Positions 18,413 through 27,412 of a stretch of DNA of 64,000 nucleotides are shown here, one piece after another. The position numbers and the translations under genes are program-made. The DNA is from Pseudobacteroides sp. (GTDB taxonomy: Bacteria > Bacillota > Clostridia > Acetivibrionales > DSM-2933): NCBI RefSeq assembly GCF_036567765.1, contig NZ_DATCTU010000112.1, forward strand, positions 111,709 through 175,708. The letters run 5' to 3'. Each line of letters begins with the position of its first letter. Positions within the stretch are counted from its first letter, which is position 1. The notes below the pieces were generated by a model. The model had not been told where the DNA came from. It saw nothing but the letters and a program-made list of their open reading frames with translations, and ran no database searches.

Positions 18413-19054
18413 TTGTTTTCTAATGCAAAAGGTGCTTTTGTAAAACACATAAAGTCCAACTCAAGCATTTACTTTTTACTTTTGCTTGCTTTTATAATTG
18501 GAGTGACAATAGGTGCTTTTACAGTAAATGGATTGACGGTGATTCAAAGAGAAGAGCTAAAGAACTATTTTCAAGGATTTCTGCAGTTGTTTGATAAACA
18601 GGACATAAATAATGCAGAGTTATTCAAGGTTTCTTTAATGGAAAACATAAAGCAAATTGTTGTTATTTGGTTGCTTGGCGTGTGTATAATAGGTATTCCT
18701 TTTATTTTTGTATTCGTTGGGATAAGGGGATTTCTAACGGGTTTTGGCTCAGGGCTCTTAATACAGACATTTGGTATAAAAGGTGTTATTTTTATTATAA
18801 GTTCATTGCTTCTCAAAGAAATAATATTACTGCCATGCATAATTATTTTAGGGGTTAATGGGATAAAATTTTCACTTAGCATAATAAAGAATAAGTCAAT
18901 AAAGAGAATTTCAAAAGAAAGTTTAAAGAGCAACCTTATATCATATTGCTTTTCTACAGTATTTATAACAATGGTGATGATAGCAGGTATATTTATGGAA
19001 GTTTATATCTCACCTGTTTTAATTAGGGTTATCTCACCAATATTTTCAAATTGA
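18413..19054 (+). CDS. spoIIM: Stage II sporulation protein M
   Basis: A 213-residue polytopic membrane protein, the size of the B. subtilis protein (about 214). The TTG start at 18413 is set by aaggagg 7 bases upstream; an earlier in-frame TTG lacks a ribosome site. It has five hydrophobic segments, including YFLLLLAFIIGVTIGAF and the SpoIIM/DUF95-type FVGIRGFLTGFGSGLL. In B. subtilis SpoIIM acts with SpoIID and SpoIIP in peptidoglycan remodelling during engulfment. Its place between the nudix gene and xerD is canonical. Confidence 0.92.
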   Translation: MFSNAKGAFVKHIKSNSSIYFLLLLAFIIGVTIGAFTVNGLTVIQREELKNYFQGFLQLFDKQDINNAELFKVSLMENIKQIVVIWLLGVCIIGIPFIFVFVGIRGFLTGFGSGLLIQTFGIKGVIFIISSLLLKEIILLPCIIILGVNGIKFSLSIIKNKSIKRISKESLKSNLISYCFSTVFITMVMIAGIFMEVYISPVLIRVISPIFSN

Positions 19055-19392
19055 TGTTTATAATGGATACGAATTGTCAATAATCATACTAAAGGTTGTT
19101 TATACTAAATAATATTAATTAGGTAACATGGAATGCATGTATCAAAAAGTATTAATAATAAGATGGATTTTTTTCGATTATTAACAAATATTGCTTTAAA
19201 AATATTACGAAATATATTAAAATCTAAATGGTAGAATATTTATAAAAATCTATTTAATATTATTAAAGCCAATAAATTTTTGCATTGTTGTTGGTATATT
19301 GTAAAATTTATACCATATTAAGGGTTTTATTGAAAATAAAACTTTTAAGTTTTAATAAAAGAAATTATTTAAAAAGAGAAGGGGAAGTTTTA
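19055..19392. other. AT-rich spacer between spoIIM and xerD
   Basis: 338 bases, very AT-rich. No open frame with a ribosome site and no clear terminator. Two weak palindromes are present: tggtata...tatacca near 19290-19315 and aaaacttttaagtttt near 19337-19352. Nothing further is supported. Confidence 0.5.
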
Positions 19393-20277
19393 ATGGAAGG
19401 AATAATTCAAAAGTTTATTCTGTTTTTGGAGAAGGATAAGCGGCTGTCTTTAAACACTCTGCAGTCCTATAAAAGAGATATTGAGCAGTACATATCCTAT
19501 TTGAAAGAAATCAACTTGCTTAACATAACTAATACCAATAAGACTACGGTAATAACCTATCTTTTGCACTTGCAGAAGAAAGGAAGAGCAGTTTCGACTA
19601 TTTCAAGGAATCTGGCATCAATAAGATCTCTGTATCAATATATGTATAAGAACTCATTGATTGATAATGATCCGACTGTTGACCTTGATTCCCCTAAAGT
19701 GGAAAAAAAGCTTCCTCAGATTCTTTCAACCCATGAAGTTGAACTTTTGCTCGATCAGCCAAAGTGCGTAGATCTAAAGGGATATAGGGATAAAGCAATG
19801 CTGGAGCTTCTTTATGCAACAGGTATAAGGGTATCGGAGCTTATTAATTTAAACCTGTCAGAGGTGAATCTGGAGCTAGGATTTATTAAGTGCAATAAAG
19901 GACTTAGGGAGAGAGTAATACCAATTGGTTCTATAGCAGTAAATGCATTAATAGAGTATCTGAACAAGTCAAGAAACCTCTTGATCCAAAAGCCGGATGA
20001 GAAAGCCCTGTTCGTCAACATAAACGGAGGAAGGCTTACAAGACAGGGATTTTGGAAAATAATAAAACAGTATAAAAATCAGGCGAAAATCAATAAGGAT
20101 ATAACACCTCATACTTTACGTCACTCCTTTGCAGCACATTTACTTGAAAATGGTGCAGACTTAAGGTCAATACAAGAGATGCTAGGACATTCTGATATCT
20201 CATCAACACAAGTATATGCCCAGATTGCTAAAAACAAAATTAAGGAAGTCTATAAAAAGACTCATCCAAGGGCTTAA
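19393..20277 (+). CDS. xerD: Site-specific tyrosine recombinase XerD
   Basis: With XerC it resolves chromosome dimers at dif. 294 residues. The start at 19393 follows aaggggaa. An N-terminal SAM-like core-binding domain (about 1-90) precedes the catalytic domain, with all catalytic residues visible: Arg146 (GIRVSEL), Lys169, His240 and Arg243 (HTLRHSFA), His266 (LGHSDIS) and Tyr275 (QVYAQIA). The chromosomal location between spoIIM and deoB is the usual XerD/RipX context, so this is housekeeping, not a phage integrase. Confidence 0.95.
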   Translation: MEGIIQKFILFLEKDKRLSLNTLQSYKRDIEQYISYLKEINLLNITNTNKTTVITYLLHLQKKGRAVSTISRNLASIRSLYQYMYKNSLIDNDPTVDLDSPKVEKKLPQILSTHEVELLLDQPKCVDLKGYRDKAMLELLYATGIRVSELINLNLSEVNLELGFIKCNKGLRERVIPIGSIAVNALIEYLNKSRNLLIQKPDEKALFVNINGGRLTRQGFWKIIKQYKNQAKINKDITPHTLRHSFAAHLLENGADLRSIQEMLGHSDISSTQVYAQIAKNKIKEVYKKTHPRA

Positions 20278-20281
20278 GCGT

Positions 20282-20310
20282 TTGGCACAGATTAATATTT
20301 ATAGTATAAT
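20282..20310 (+). promoter_or_regulatory. Promoter of deoB-pdp
   Basis: TTGGCA (20282-20287), 17 bases, TATAAT (20305-20310): eleven of twelve consensus positions. It starts four bases after the xerD stop codon. Confidence 0.7.
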
Positions 20311-20326
20311 ATAGTTGTATGATATG

Positions 20327-20354
20327 AGCTGTAAGAGATATTCTTATAGTTCTT
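20327..20354 (+). terminator. Weak hairpin with T-rich tail in the deoB leader
   Basis: agctgtaag (20327-20335) pairs with cttatagtt (20343-20351) using two G-U pairs, followed by cttttgtttt. It lies downstream of the promoter at 20282, so it could be the xerD terminator or an attenuator of deoB. Confidence 0.4.
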
Positions 20355-20435
20355 TTGTTTTATTAAACATATTAATATGTTAATGAATATGGGGATTAGT
20401 CAAATACCTGATTTATTCAGTAAGGAGGCAATAGC

Positions 20436-21611
20436 ATGAGAAGAATTGTGCTTGTTGTAATGGATAGTGTGGGGATGGGTGAACTGCCGGATGCAACCTT
20501 TTACGGTGATACCGGAAGCAATACATTAGGTAATATTTCAGCTGCCGTTGGAGGTTTGAGACTGCCTAACTTGGAAAAGCTTGGCCTTGGGAATATTGAT
20601 AATTTAAAGGGATATGTTAAATGTGATTCTCCAAAGGGATGCTTTGGACGAATGACAGAACAATCTAAGGGAAAGGATACCACTACAGGACATTGGGAAA
20701 TTGCGGGTGTGATTTTAGATAAGGCTTTCCCGGTCTATCCTTCCGGATTTCCTAAAGAAATAATCCATGAATTTGAAAACAGGATTGGATTAAAAACCAT
20801 CGGAAATATCACAGCATCGGGAACCCAAATTATAGACATGCTTGGAAAAAAGCATGTTGAAACCGGCTTTCCTATAGTATATACATCGGCTGACAGTGTA
20901 TTCCAAATTGCTGCTCATGAGGGTGTTATACCTGTTGAAAGACTTTATGAAATATGTAACATAGCAAGAAATCTGCTGACAGGCCAACATGCAGTAGGAA
21001 GAGTAATAGCAAGGCCCTTTACAGGCGAGATAGGAAGCTTTAAACGGACAGACAAAAGAAGGGATTTTTCACTAAAGCCATTAAGAAAAACAGTACTTGA
21101 TTATGCCTATGAAAAGGGACTTTTAGTTAAGGCGGTAGGTAAAATAGAGGATATATACGGCGGCCAGGGGATTACTCATGCCGTACATACCCATGATAAT
21201 ATGGATGGAGTCAATAGGACCCTCCAATATATGAGTGAGGACTTTGAGGGTATTATTTTTACCAACCTTGTTGACTTTGATATGGTTTATGGACATCGTA
21301 ATGATGCAGAGGGCTATGCAAAGGCACTAGTTGAATTCGATGGCAGAATTCCCGAGATATTGGGACAATTGAAAGAGGAGGATATTCTTATTATAACCGC
21401 AGACCATGGCTGTGATCCCACAACTCCAAGTACAGATCACTCCAGGGAATATGTTCCGTTGCTGGTATACGGCAATGGTGCTAGAAGCAATGTGAACCTT
21501 GGCACAAGAAACACTTTTTCCGATATTGCTGCAACTATATCAGAATACCTGGAATTAAAAGCTGATATTCCAGGTATAAGCTTCCTGCCGGATATTCTTA
21601 GGAGGGGTTAA
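20436..21611 (+). CDS. deoB: Phosphopentomutase
   Basis: Interconverts (deoxy)ribose-1-phosphate and -5-phosphate in nucleoside salvage. 391 residues, normal length. Alkaline-phosphatase superfamily metal sites are visible: VVMDSVGMGELPDA near the N-terminus, the phosphothreonine-loop KGKDTTTGHWEIAG, and ITADHGCDPTTPSTDHSRE near the C-terminus. Start preceded by aaggagg. The next gene begins one base after its stop region, indicating an operon with pdp. Confidence 0.96.
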   Translation: MRRIVLVVMDSVGMGELPDATFYGDTGSNTLGNISAAVGGLRLPNLEKLGLGNIDNLKGYVKCDSPKGCFGRMTEQSKGKDTTTGHWEIAGVILDKAFPVYPSGFPKEIIHEFENRIGLKTIGNITASGTQIIDMLGKKHVETGFPIVYTSADSVFQIAAHEGVIPVERLYEICNIARNLLTGQHAVGRVIARPFTGEIGSFKRTDKRRDFSLKPLRKTVLDYAYEKGLLVKAVGKIEDIYGGQGITHAVHTHDNMDGVNRTLQYMSEDFEGIIFTNLVDFDMVYGHRNDAEGYAKALVEFDGRIPEILGQLKEEDILIITADHGCDPTTPSTDHSREYVPLLVYGNGARSNVNLGTRNTFSDIAATISEYLELKADIPGISFLPDILRRG

Positions 21612-21612
21612 A

Positions 21613-22938
21613 ATGCGGATGTACGATATTATAGAGAAAAAAAGAGATGGTAATGTGCTGTCCTTTGACGAGTTGAAATATTTTATTGATGGATACTGTA
21701 GCGGAGAAATACCTGATTATCAAGCCTCTGCTCTTTTGATGGCTGCTTTTATTAAGGGATTAAATAGGGTGGAAACGGCGGACCTTACAATAATAATGGC
21801 TGATTCGGGAGATAAGATTGATCTTTCAAGCATTCCTGGTATCAAGGTTGATAAACACAGCACCGGAGGAGTGGGTGACAAAACAACTCTTGTGGTGGCA
21901 CCTATTGTCGCAGCCTGCGGGGTTCCAGTTGCCAAGATGTCAGGCAGAGGGCTTGGACATACAGGAGGCACCATTGATAAGTTGGAATCAATTCCAGGCT
22001 TTAGAACATCACTTGGCATGGACGAGTTTTTGGCCAATGTAAAGGAAATAGGTCTCTCTATAGCATGCCAGACAGGGAATCTGGCTCCTGCAGATAAGAA
22101 GCTTTATGCTTTAAGGGATGTTACTGCTACTGTAAATAATACTTCACTTATAGCAAGCAGCATTATGAGTAAGAAACTGGCTTCTGGTGCGGACAGTATT
22201 GTTTTGGATGTTAAAACTGGCAGCGGTGCATTTATGAAGACATTTGAGGATTCTGCTGCTCTGGCCAGGACTATGATTGAGATAGGAGAAAGCCTGGGCA
22301 GGAGAACTTCTGCACTAATAACCGACATGAATATGCCTCTTGGAAATGCTGTCGGTAACTCGCTGGAGGTTATTGAAGCTATAGATACACTAAAGGGAAA
22401 AGGACCGGAGGATCTTAAAAGATTGTGTATTGAACTTGCAGCCAGAATGCTTGAGGGTGCAGGTAAGGGAAGCTATGAAAAATGTATTGAAATGGTAGAG
22501 CAATGCATTTTTGATGGAAGTGCCTTAAGAAAATTTTCAGAGCTTATAAAGAGACAAAATGGAAATCATGAGGTTATAGAATGTTATAAAATTTTTGGGG
22601 AAAGTATGTATGTGTATGAATACAGGGCTCCTTGTGATGGATTTATAGAGAGTATCAAGACAGACTCATTAGGGATTGTGTCCATGATATTAGGTGCCGG
22701 CAGGGAGAATAAGGAAAGTCAAATAGACTACACAGCTGGTTTGATACTTAAAAAAAAGACATATGATAAAGTAAATAAGGGTGATTTAGTGACAAAGCTT
22801 TATACAAATAATAAAGACAGTATTTCTAAAGCTGTGGAGATATTAGAAAGCTCAATCAACTTTTCAAATGATAAGCCAATTGCAAGGCCATTAATCCTTG
22901 CCTATATGGATTCATTGGGAGTAAAAAGATTTGTGTAA
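21613..22938 (+). CDS. pdp: Pyrimidine-nucleoside phosphorylase
   Basis: Phosphorolysis of thymidine/uridine to base plus (deoxy)ribose-1-phosphate, the substrate of DeoB. 441 residues. The family signature SGRGLGHTGGTIDKLE is present, with KVDKHSTGGVGDKTTL binding phosphate and the C-terminal PYNP domain. Two bases after deoB, in one operon. Whether it prefers thymidine or accepts all pyrimidine nucleosides cannot be told by eye. Confidence 0.95.
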   Translation: MRMYDIIEKKRDGNVLSFDELKYFIDGYCSGEIPDYQASALLMAAFIKGLNRVETADLTIIMADSGDKIDLSSIPGIKVDKHSTGGVGDKTTLVVAPIVAACGVPVAKMSGRGLGHTGGTIDKLESIPGFRTSLGMDEFLANVKEIGLSIACQTGNLAPADKKLYALRDVTATVNNTSLIASSIMSKKLASGADSIVLDVKTGSGAFMKTFEDSAALARTMIEIGESLGRRTSALITDMNMPLGNAVGNSLEVIEAIDTLKGKGPEDLKRLCIELAARMLEGAGKGSYEKCIEMVEQCIFDGSALRKFSELIKRQNGNHEVIECYKIFGESMYVYEYRAPCDGFIESIKTDSLGIVSMILGAGRENKESQIDYTAGLILKKKTYDKVNKGDLVTKLYTNNKDSISKAVEILESSINFSNDKPIARPLILAYMDSLGVKRFV

Positions 22939-22965
22939 TATATTCCATTTGCTATTCTCAATTAT

Positions 22966-22993
22966 AAAAACTGCCTTATAGTGGCAGTTTTTT
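22966..22993 (+). terminator. Intrinsic terminator after pdp
   Basis: Perfect 10-bp stem (aaaaactgcc with ggcagttttt) around a 7-base loop, ending in a run of T. Confidence 0.85.
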
Positions 22994-23189
22994 GCATTAT
23001 ATGGTGCTCCATCTACAAATTACACTTTAACTTATCGGGAACAGAAATTATAATAACATTGAAATACTATCAGTTCTGGCTCTCAATGAAAAATAGTTAT
23101 AGCAGAATATATTAAATCCATAAAGCATAGTAATACATTAGAAAATATAATTCTGCCCTACTTTAAAAATTAAAATCGGGGGGATTTTA

Positions 23190-24404
23190 GTGATTAGAAA
23201 AGTGAGTGTCATATTTATATTGATTGCAACACTGGTTGCCAATACTTCTATAATACCAGTGGTTGCAGCACCTCAAAAAAATACAAGTCAGGCAGCGACT
23301 ACCACCGCCAAGAAGGAAGAAGTGACCAAGGCACTGGAATTGAAAGCTAAGGCAGCAATGCTCATTGATGCAGCTACGGGAACTATAATGTTTGAGAAAA
23401 ACAGCCATGAGGAGCTTCCACTTGCAAGTATAACAAAAGTCATGTCAATGCTTCTTATAATGGAGGCTATTGATGGGGGCAAGATTTCCTATGAAGATAT
23501 GGTGCCGGTGTCGGAGCATTCATATAATATGGGTGGTTCACAGGTTTATTTGAAGCCTGGAGAAGAGTTTACGGTAATGGAAATGTTGAAAGCAGTTGCA
23601 ATTCACTCTGCCAACGATGCAGTGGTTGCTCTGGCTGAAAAAATCAGCGGGAGTGAGGAAGCATTCGTCGATGAGATGAATCAGAAGGCTAAGAAATTAG
23701 GCATGACAAATACACACTTTTTGGATTGCAACGGTTTGACGGATGATGGGCACTACAGTTCTGCTTCCGATATCGCAAAAATGTCTGCTGAGCTTATTGA
23801 AAAGCATCCGAAAATACTTGAAATAACTTCAATATGGCAGGATAAATTCAGAAATGGACAATTTGATCTGGATAATACCAACAGACTTATAAACACATAT
23901 AAAGGTGCAAACGGCTTAAAAACCGGCTTTACAACTAAAGCAGGATATTGCCTGTCAGCATCGGCAAAAAGAAACGAAATGGAGATCATTGCAGTTGTTT
24001 TAGGTGAACCTGATTCCAACACAAGATTTGCTGAGGCTAAAAAATTGCTGGATTATGGATTTGCAAATTATGAAGTTGCCAAATTAAAAAATAAGGGCGA
24101 AGAATTGGGTACGGCAGAAGTTACAAAAGGAGTAGACACCAGCGTAAAAGGGATTTTAAAGGCAGATGTAAGTCTTATGGTTAAAAAAGGAAACAAAGAT
24201 GAGATAAAGCAAAATGTAAAGATGATTGAGTCTATTGAAGCACCGGTCAAACAAGGACAAAAAATAGGAGAGATAACCTTTGAGGCCGGCGGTAAAGTAA
24301 TCGGAAAAGAAGATATAGTGGCAAGTACTGAAGTAAAAAAGGCATCATTTGTCCGTCTCTTTTTCAGGATGGTTGTCGGATGGTTTGGTATCGGGCGTAA
24401 ATAA
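23190..24404 (+). CDS. dacF: D-alanyl-D-alanine carboxypeptidase, DacF type
   Basis: A penicillin-binding protein 5 family peptidase that trims the terminal D-Ala of peptidoglycan stem peptides. 404 residues. Signal peptide (about 1-27), then the three active-site motifs: Ser80-Ile-Thr-Lys83, Ser140-Ala-Asn142 and Lys244-Thr-Gly246. A C-terminal PBP5 beta domain (about 290-385) and an amphipathic tail FVRLFFRMVVGWFGIG for membrane attachment follow. GTG start after gggggga. It follows deoB-pdp as in B. subtilis, but the spoIIAA-spoIIAB-sigF operon normally next is absent. Confidence 0.92.
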   Translation: MIRKVSVIFILIATLVANTSIIPVVAAPQKNTSQAATTTAKKEEVTKALELKAKAAMLIDAATGTIMFEKNSHEELPLASITKVMSMLLIMEAIDGGKISYEDMVPVSEHSYNMGGSQVYLKPGEEFTVMEMLKAVAIHSANDAVVALAEKISGSEEAFVDEMNQKAKKLGMTNTHFLDCNGLTDDGHYSSASDIAKMSAELIEKHPKILEITSIWQDKFRNGQFDLDNTNRLINTYKGANGLKTGFTTKAGYCLSASAKRNEMEIIAVVLGEPDSNTRFAEAKKLLDYGFANYEVAKLKNKGEELGTAEVTKGVDTSVKGILKADVSLMVKKGNKDEIKQNVKMIESIEAPVKQGQKIGEITFEAGGKVIGKEDIVASTEVKKASFVRLFFRMVVGWFGIGRK

Positions 24405-24426
24405 TATATATCAATTGAGTTTAAGT

Positions 24427-24462
24427 AAGGGCTGCCTCTTCAAAAGAGCAGTCCTTTTATAT
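24427..24462 (+). terminator. Intrinsic terminator after dacF
   Basis: aagg-gctgc-ctc pairs with gag-cagtcctt with one G-U pair and one bulge, followed by ttta. Confidence 0.65.
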
Positions 24463-24485
24463 TAAAGTTATTTTTATTATTTGTA

Positions 24486-24514
24486 TTGAGTCTCTAACTA
24501 AAAAATAGTAAAAT
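24486..24514 (+). promoter_or_regulatory. Putative promoter of the DUF4129-MoxR region
   Basis: TTGAGT (24486-24491), 17 bases, TAAAAT (24509-24514): nine of twelve consensus positions. 48 bases before the next gene. Confidence 0.45.
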
Positions 24515-24562
24515 GTTTTATAGTGTCATTTACTTATATTATTCCTATGAAAAGAGGTTTAA

Positions 24563-25546
24563 ATGAGAGATATTGAAACCAGACTGAAAAAAATGTCGGC
24601 AGCAGATATAGTTGATTATTCCATTGAAGTATATAAAAGAAACGCAAAAAAGCTTACAGTTTTGACACTTATTATGTATGTTCCTTTTGCCCTTTTATAT
24701 GTGTTTTTATCAGGATACATATCTAATGACCTCAATAGGTTGACATCTGGAGGTGAACCAAGTTTTTCGCTTGTTATAGCTTTTATGCTTGTCAGCATAG
24801 GATTGTTTTTTGTTTATGCATGCTATTTTCTCACGATAAATGGTGTTCTGCAGGCAGCTATTACTAAAGTTGTATATAACGATGTTGTCAATGATAAGTG
24901 TGTTGCTTTAAAAGAGGTTATAAGGGATAGTTTTAAGAAAATATTTAAAATACTAGGATACAGGCTTCTGTTTTACCTCATAATGTCGGGTGCAATTATG
25001 GGAATAGTATTTGTGTTCTATTTGCTGCTTATTATCGGATTGTTTATGTTTGGAGCAGGGATGTCATTTTTTGCAGGAGCAGGTCGCATTATGGTAGGTA
25101 TTCTGATTTTTCTAGGTGTTGTATTGTTGATAGCTTGTGTGTTTGGTATCTTGCTGGGTTTAGGACTATTTTACATCAAATTCGGACTAGGTGTTCAGGC
25201 CATAGCAGTTGAAAATAAAGGAGCAACAGAGGGGATAGCAAGAAGTGCCGAATTAACAAAGAAAATGTTCTGGAATTCATTTTTTGCTTTGTTAGCCGGA
25301 GGGCTTATATATGTGTTTATACCTTCCATATCAGTAGGGATCACTGTCCTTGTTTCTTTTGCCGATAATGAATTATACAGACAGATACAGCTTGCTGCCA
25401 CTTCTTTTATACAGTTGGGGTATGCACTTTTTTACCCATTTTTAGCAACTGTTACTACTATAATTTTTATCAACTGCAAGATAAATAATGAGGGATTCGA
25501 TTTGGAAGTAAAGGTGGATAAATTATTGGCAGGAGATAATAAATAG
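24563..25546 (+). CDS. Polytopic membrane protein of unknown function
   Basis: 327 residues with about six long hydrophobic segments rich in Gly, Phe and Ile. The amphipathic N-terminus contains SAADIVDYSIEVYKRNAKKL, a layout seen in DUF7847/glycerophosphodiester-phosphodiesterase membrane-domain proteins that often precede DUF4129-DUF58 modules. No catalytic motif is visible. ATG after aaaagagg. The gap of 61 bases to the next gene, without a terminator, suggests co-transcription. Confidence 0.6.
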   Translation: MRDIETRLKKMSAADIVDYSIEVYKRNAKKLTVLTLIMYVPFALLYVFLSGYISNDLNRLTSGGEPSFSLVIAFMLVSIGLFFVYACYFLTINGVLQAAITKVVYNDVVNDKCVALKEVIRDSFKKIFKILGYRLLFYLIMSGAIMGIVFVFYLLLIIGLFMFGAGMSFFAGAGRIMVGILIFLGVVLLIACVFGILLGLGLFYIKFGLGVQAIAVENKGATEGIARSAELTKKMFWNSFFALLAGGLIYVFIPSISVGITVLVSFADNELYRQIQLAATSFIQLGYALFYPFLATVTTIIFINCKINNEGFDLEVKVDKLLAGDNK

Positions 25547-25607
25547 GTATAAAATGTAACAGTATTACCTATGAAGTAAAAATATAAAAACCGAGGTATT
25601 CATATTA

Positions 25608-26390
25608 ATGCATGACATTATATTCATGAATGATAGAGAAAAAAGAAAAAAGATAGCTCGAATATTCTTTATAGTCTCGACATGTTTGATAATACTAAAC
25701 ATATTATTACCGTGCTCTTCTTTTGCCATGACACAGGAAAGGGAGCAGCAGGTTGAGGACCATTTGAACGACATATTCTCATCAAAGGAGTTTCAAGAGT
25801 CAAACAAGGAGAAAACCCTATTGGAAAGGTTTTCTGATATTGTGGAGGACATACTAGATAGGATTAGAAGAGCATTAGGGCAATGGAAACCTCCCACAGG
25901 GGATTTGCCCATTAAGCCCCGGGTTAATTTCTCCGGGCATGGGATTATATTCTATATTTTTGTTTCTATTCTTTTGATTCTGATGGTTGCAGCGATAGTT
26001 TATTTGATAATGAAATACAGGAGAAATAACAAAAGGCTTAAGGAAGAGGAAGATTCCGAACTTTTAAGTCAGCTTAAGGATCCTGAGGAGGTAAAACTTC
26101 AGGCTATGGAGTTTTATAAAAACGGTGATTTCAGGCAGGGAATACGTTTTTTGTACCTGTCACTTATCCTTAAACTAAATGAACAGAATCTCATATTGAT
26201 AAACAAGGCAAAGACAAATAAGGAGTACATGAATGAGTTAACCATGAAAGATTTTATTCATTTAGAAAGAACTCTGGAGTTTACCAGGGTTTTTAACAGA
26301 TGCTGGTATGGTAACAGGAATTTGAGCAAGGAATTATTTGATAAATGGTTTCTCGAATATTCCTCTATAATAGGGGAGGTAAATTCATGA
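25608..26390 (+). CDS. DUF4129 domain membrane protein
   Basis: 260 residues. An N-terminal hydrophobic segment (about 12-36) and a second (about 108-132) flank an extracytoplasmic acidic stretch. The cytoplasmic C-terminal DUF4129 domain has LQAMEFYKNGDFRQGIRFLY and FNRCWYGNRNLSKELFDKW. In transglutaminase-like proteins this domain is the C-terminal module. Its reading frame overlaps the next gene by 4 bases (atga). It belongs to a conserved gene set (DUF4129, DUF4350, MoxR, DUF58) thought to assemble or tune envelope complexes. Confidence 0.75.
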   Translation: MHDIIFMNDREKRKKIARIFFIVSTCLIILNILLPCSSFAMTQEREQQVEDHLNDIFSSKEFQESNKEKTLLERFSDIVEDILDRIRRALGQWKPPTGDLPIKPRVNFSGHGIIFYIFVSILLILMVAAIVYLIMKYRRNNKRLKEEEDSELLSQLKDPEEVKLQAMEFYKNGDFRQGIRFLYLSLILKLNEQNLILINKAKTNKEYMNELTMKDFIHLERTLEFTRVFNRCWYGNRNLSKELFDKWFLEYSSIIGEVNS

Positions 26391-27412
26391 GAAATAAGAA
26401 GATTATTTCAAAAATAATTATTTTCATATTGATAGCCGCTTTTTTGGTGCTGGTAGGAATCATTACGGCAGGAATGAAGGATGGAAGGAAGTATGGCAAA
26501 TATACTTCATACAGCGTAGATCCTGAGGGGGAAAAGGCTTTGTATCTACTGACGGAAAAAATGGGATACGAAGCAGTACGATACAAGAAAACAATTAGGT
26601 TTATGCCTGATTCTGTGACTATGGTGATTATACAGCCTGATTATCACACCCTGCATGAGGAAACAGAGATCAAGTACATGAAAAAATGGTTTGAAAGAGG
26701 AAATACCCTTGTTCTTATTTATGATGAGTTTGAAGAGAACAGCGGTCTTCTTGAAGACCTGGGTGCAATTTACAGCGGAAAAGTTCAATCATATAATGAA
26801 TGGACAACATACAAAGTAGGCGAAGGCACCATGTATGCTTGCAAAAGCACCGAATTCTTTGTGAATGAGGGGTTGAGGGATAAGAGCGGTGCTGTTTCCT
26901 TTATAGATATTTTAGATAAAATCGGCAATAGAGTGGTGTATTTTAACGAGTACTACCACAATATAGGGGAAGGTCTTACTGTTAGAGATCTTATCGGTTT
27001 TAGCGGAGTGCTTGTATTCATTCAGATTGTATTGGGCTTTGGAGTTCTATTCCTTTCAATGTCAAAGAGACTTGGAAAGCCTGTTGTTGTATTCGAAACC
27101 GTTAAAAGGGCCGAAAATGAAAATATTCACGCGTTATCCAATATTTACAAGGTCTCTAAAGCCAACTCCTATGTCCTTGAAGTGATGTTTAAAAGACTTA
27201 AACTGGATCTTGCGAAATATCTGGGTATGGATGCAGTACCGGATGGTGCGGAGATTGTCAAGGCAGCAGCATTTGACGGAAGGACTCGTGGTTTGGATCT
27301 TGAGACAGGGTTTAACAAATGTGAAAGATATATAGAGTCGGATAATCGAAATATGGATGAGTTTGTATTTCTTGCAAAATGGATTGAGAAAATAAGAGAG
27401 GAGATAAAATAA
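26387..27412 (+). CDS. DUF4350 domain protein
   Basis: 341 residues. The start at 26387 has ggggaggt upstream and overlaps the previous stop (atga). TM1 (about 7-28) and a second TM (about 202-222) enclose a soluble domain resembling the glutamine-amidotransferase-like fold of DUF4350: EKALYLLTEKMGYEAVRY, then VIIQPDYHTLHEETEIKYMK. No catalytic triad is obvious. The stop overlaps the MoxR start by one base. Confidence 0.72.
   Translation: MRNKKIISKIIIFILIAAFLVLVGIITAGMKDGRKYGKYTSYSVDPEGEKALYLLTEKMGYEAVRYKKTIRFMPDSVTMVIIQPDYHTLHEETEIKYMKKWFERGNTLVLIYDEFEENSGLLEDLGAIYSGKVQSYNEWTTYKVGEGTMYACKSTEFFVNEGLRDKSGAVSFIDILDKIGNRVVYFNEYYHNIGEGLTVRDLIGFSGVLVFIQIVLGFGVLFLSMSKRLGKPVVVFETVKRAENENIHALSNIYKVSKANSYVLEVMFKRLKLDLAKYLGMDAVPDGAEIVKAAAFDGRTRGLDLETGFNKCERYIESDNRNMDEFVFLAKWIEKIREEIK

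Noticed and set aside
19393..20277. Integrase of a prophage or genomic island
   Set aside because: Position between spoIIM and deoB and the sequence identify housekeeping XerD; no att repeats or phage genes are nearby.
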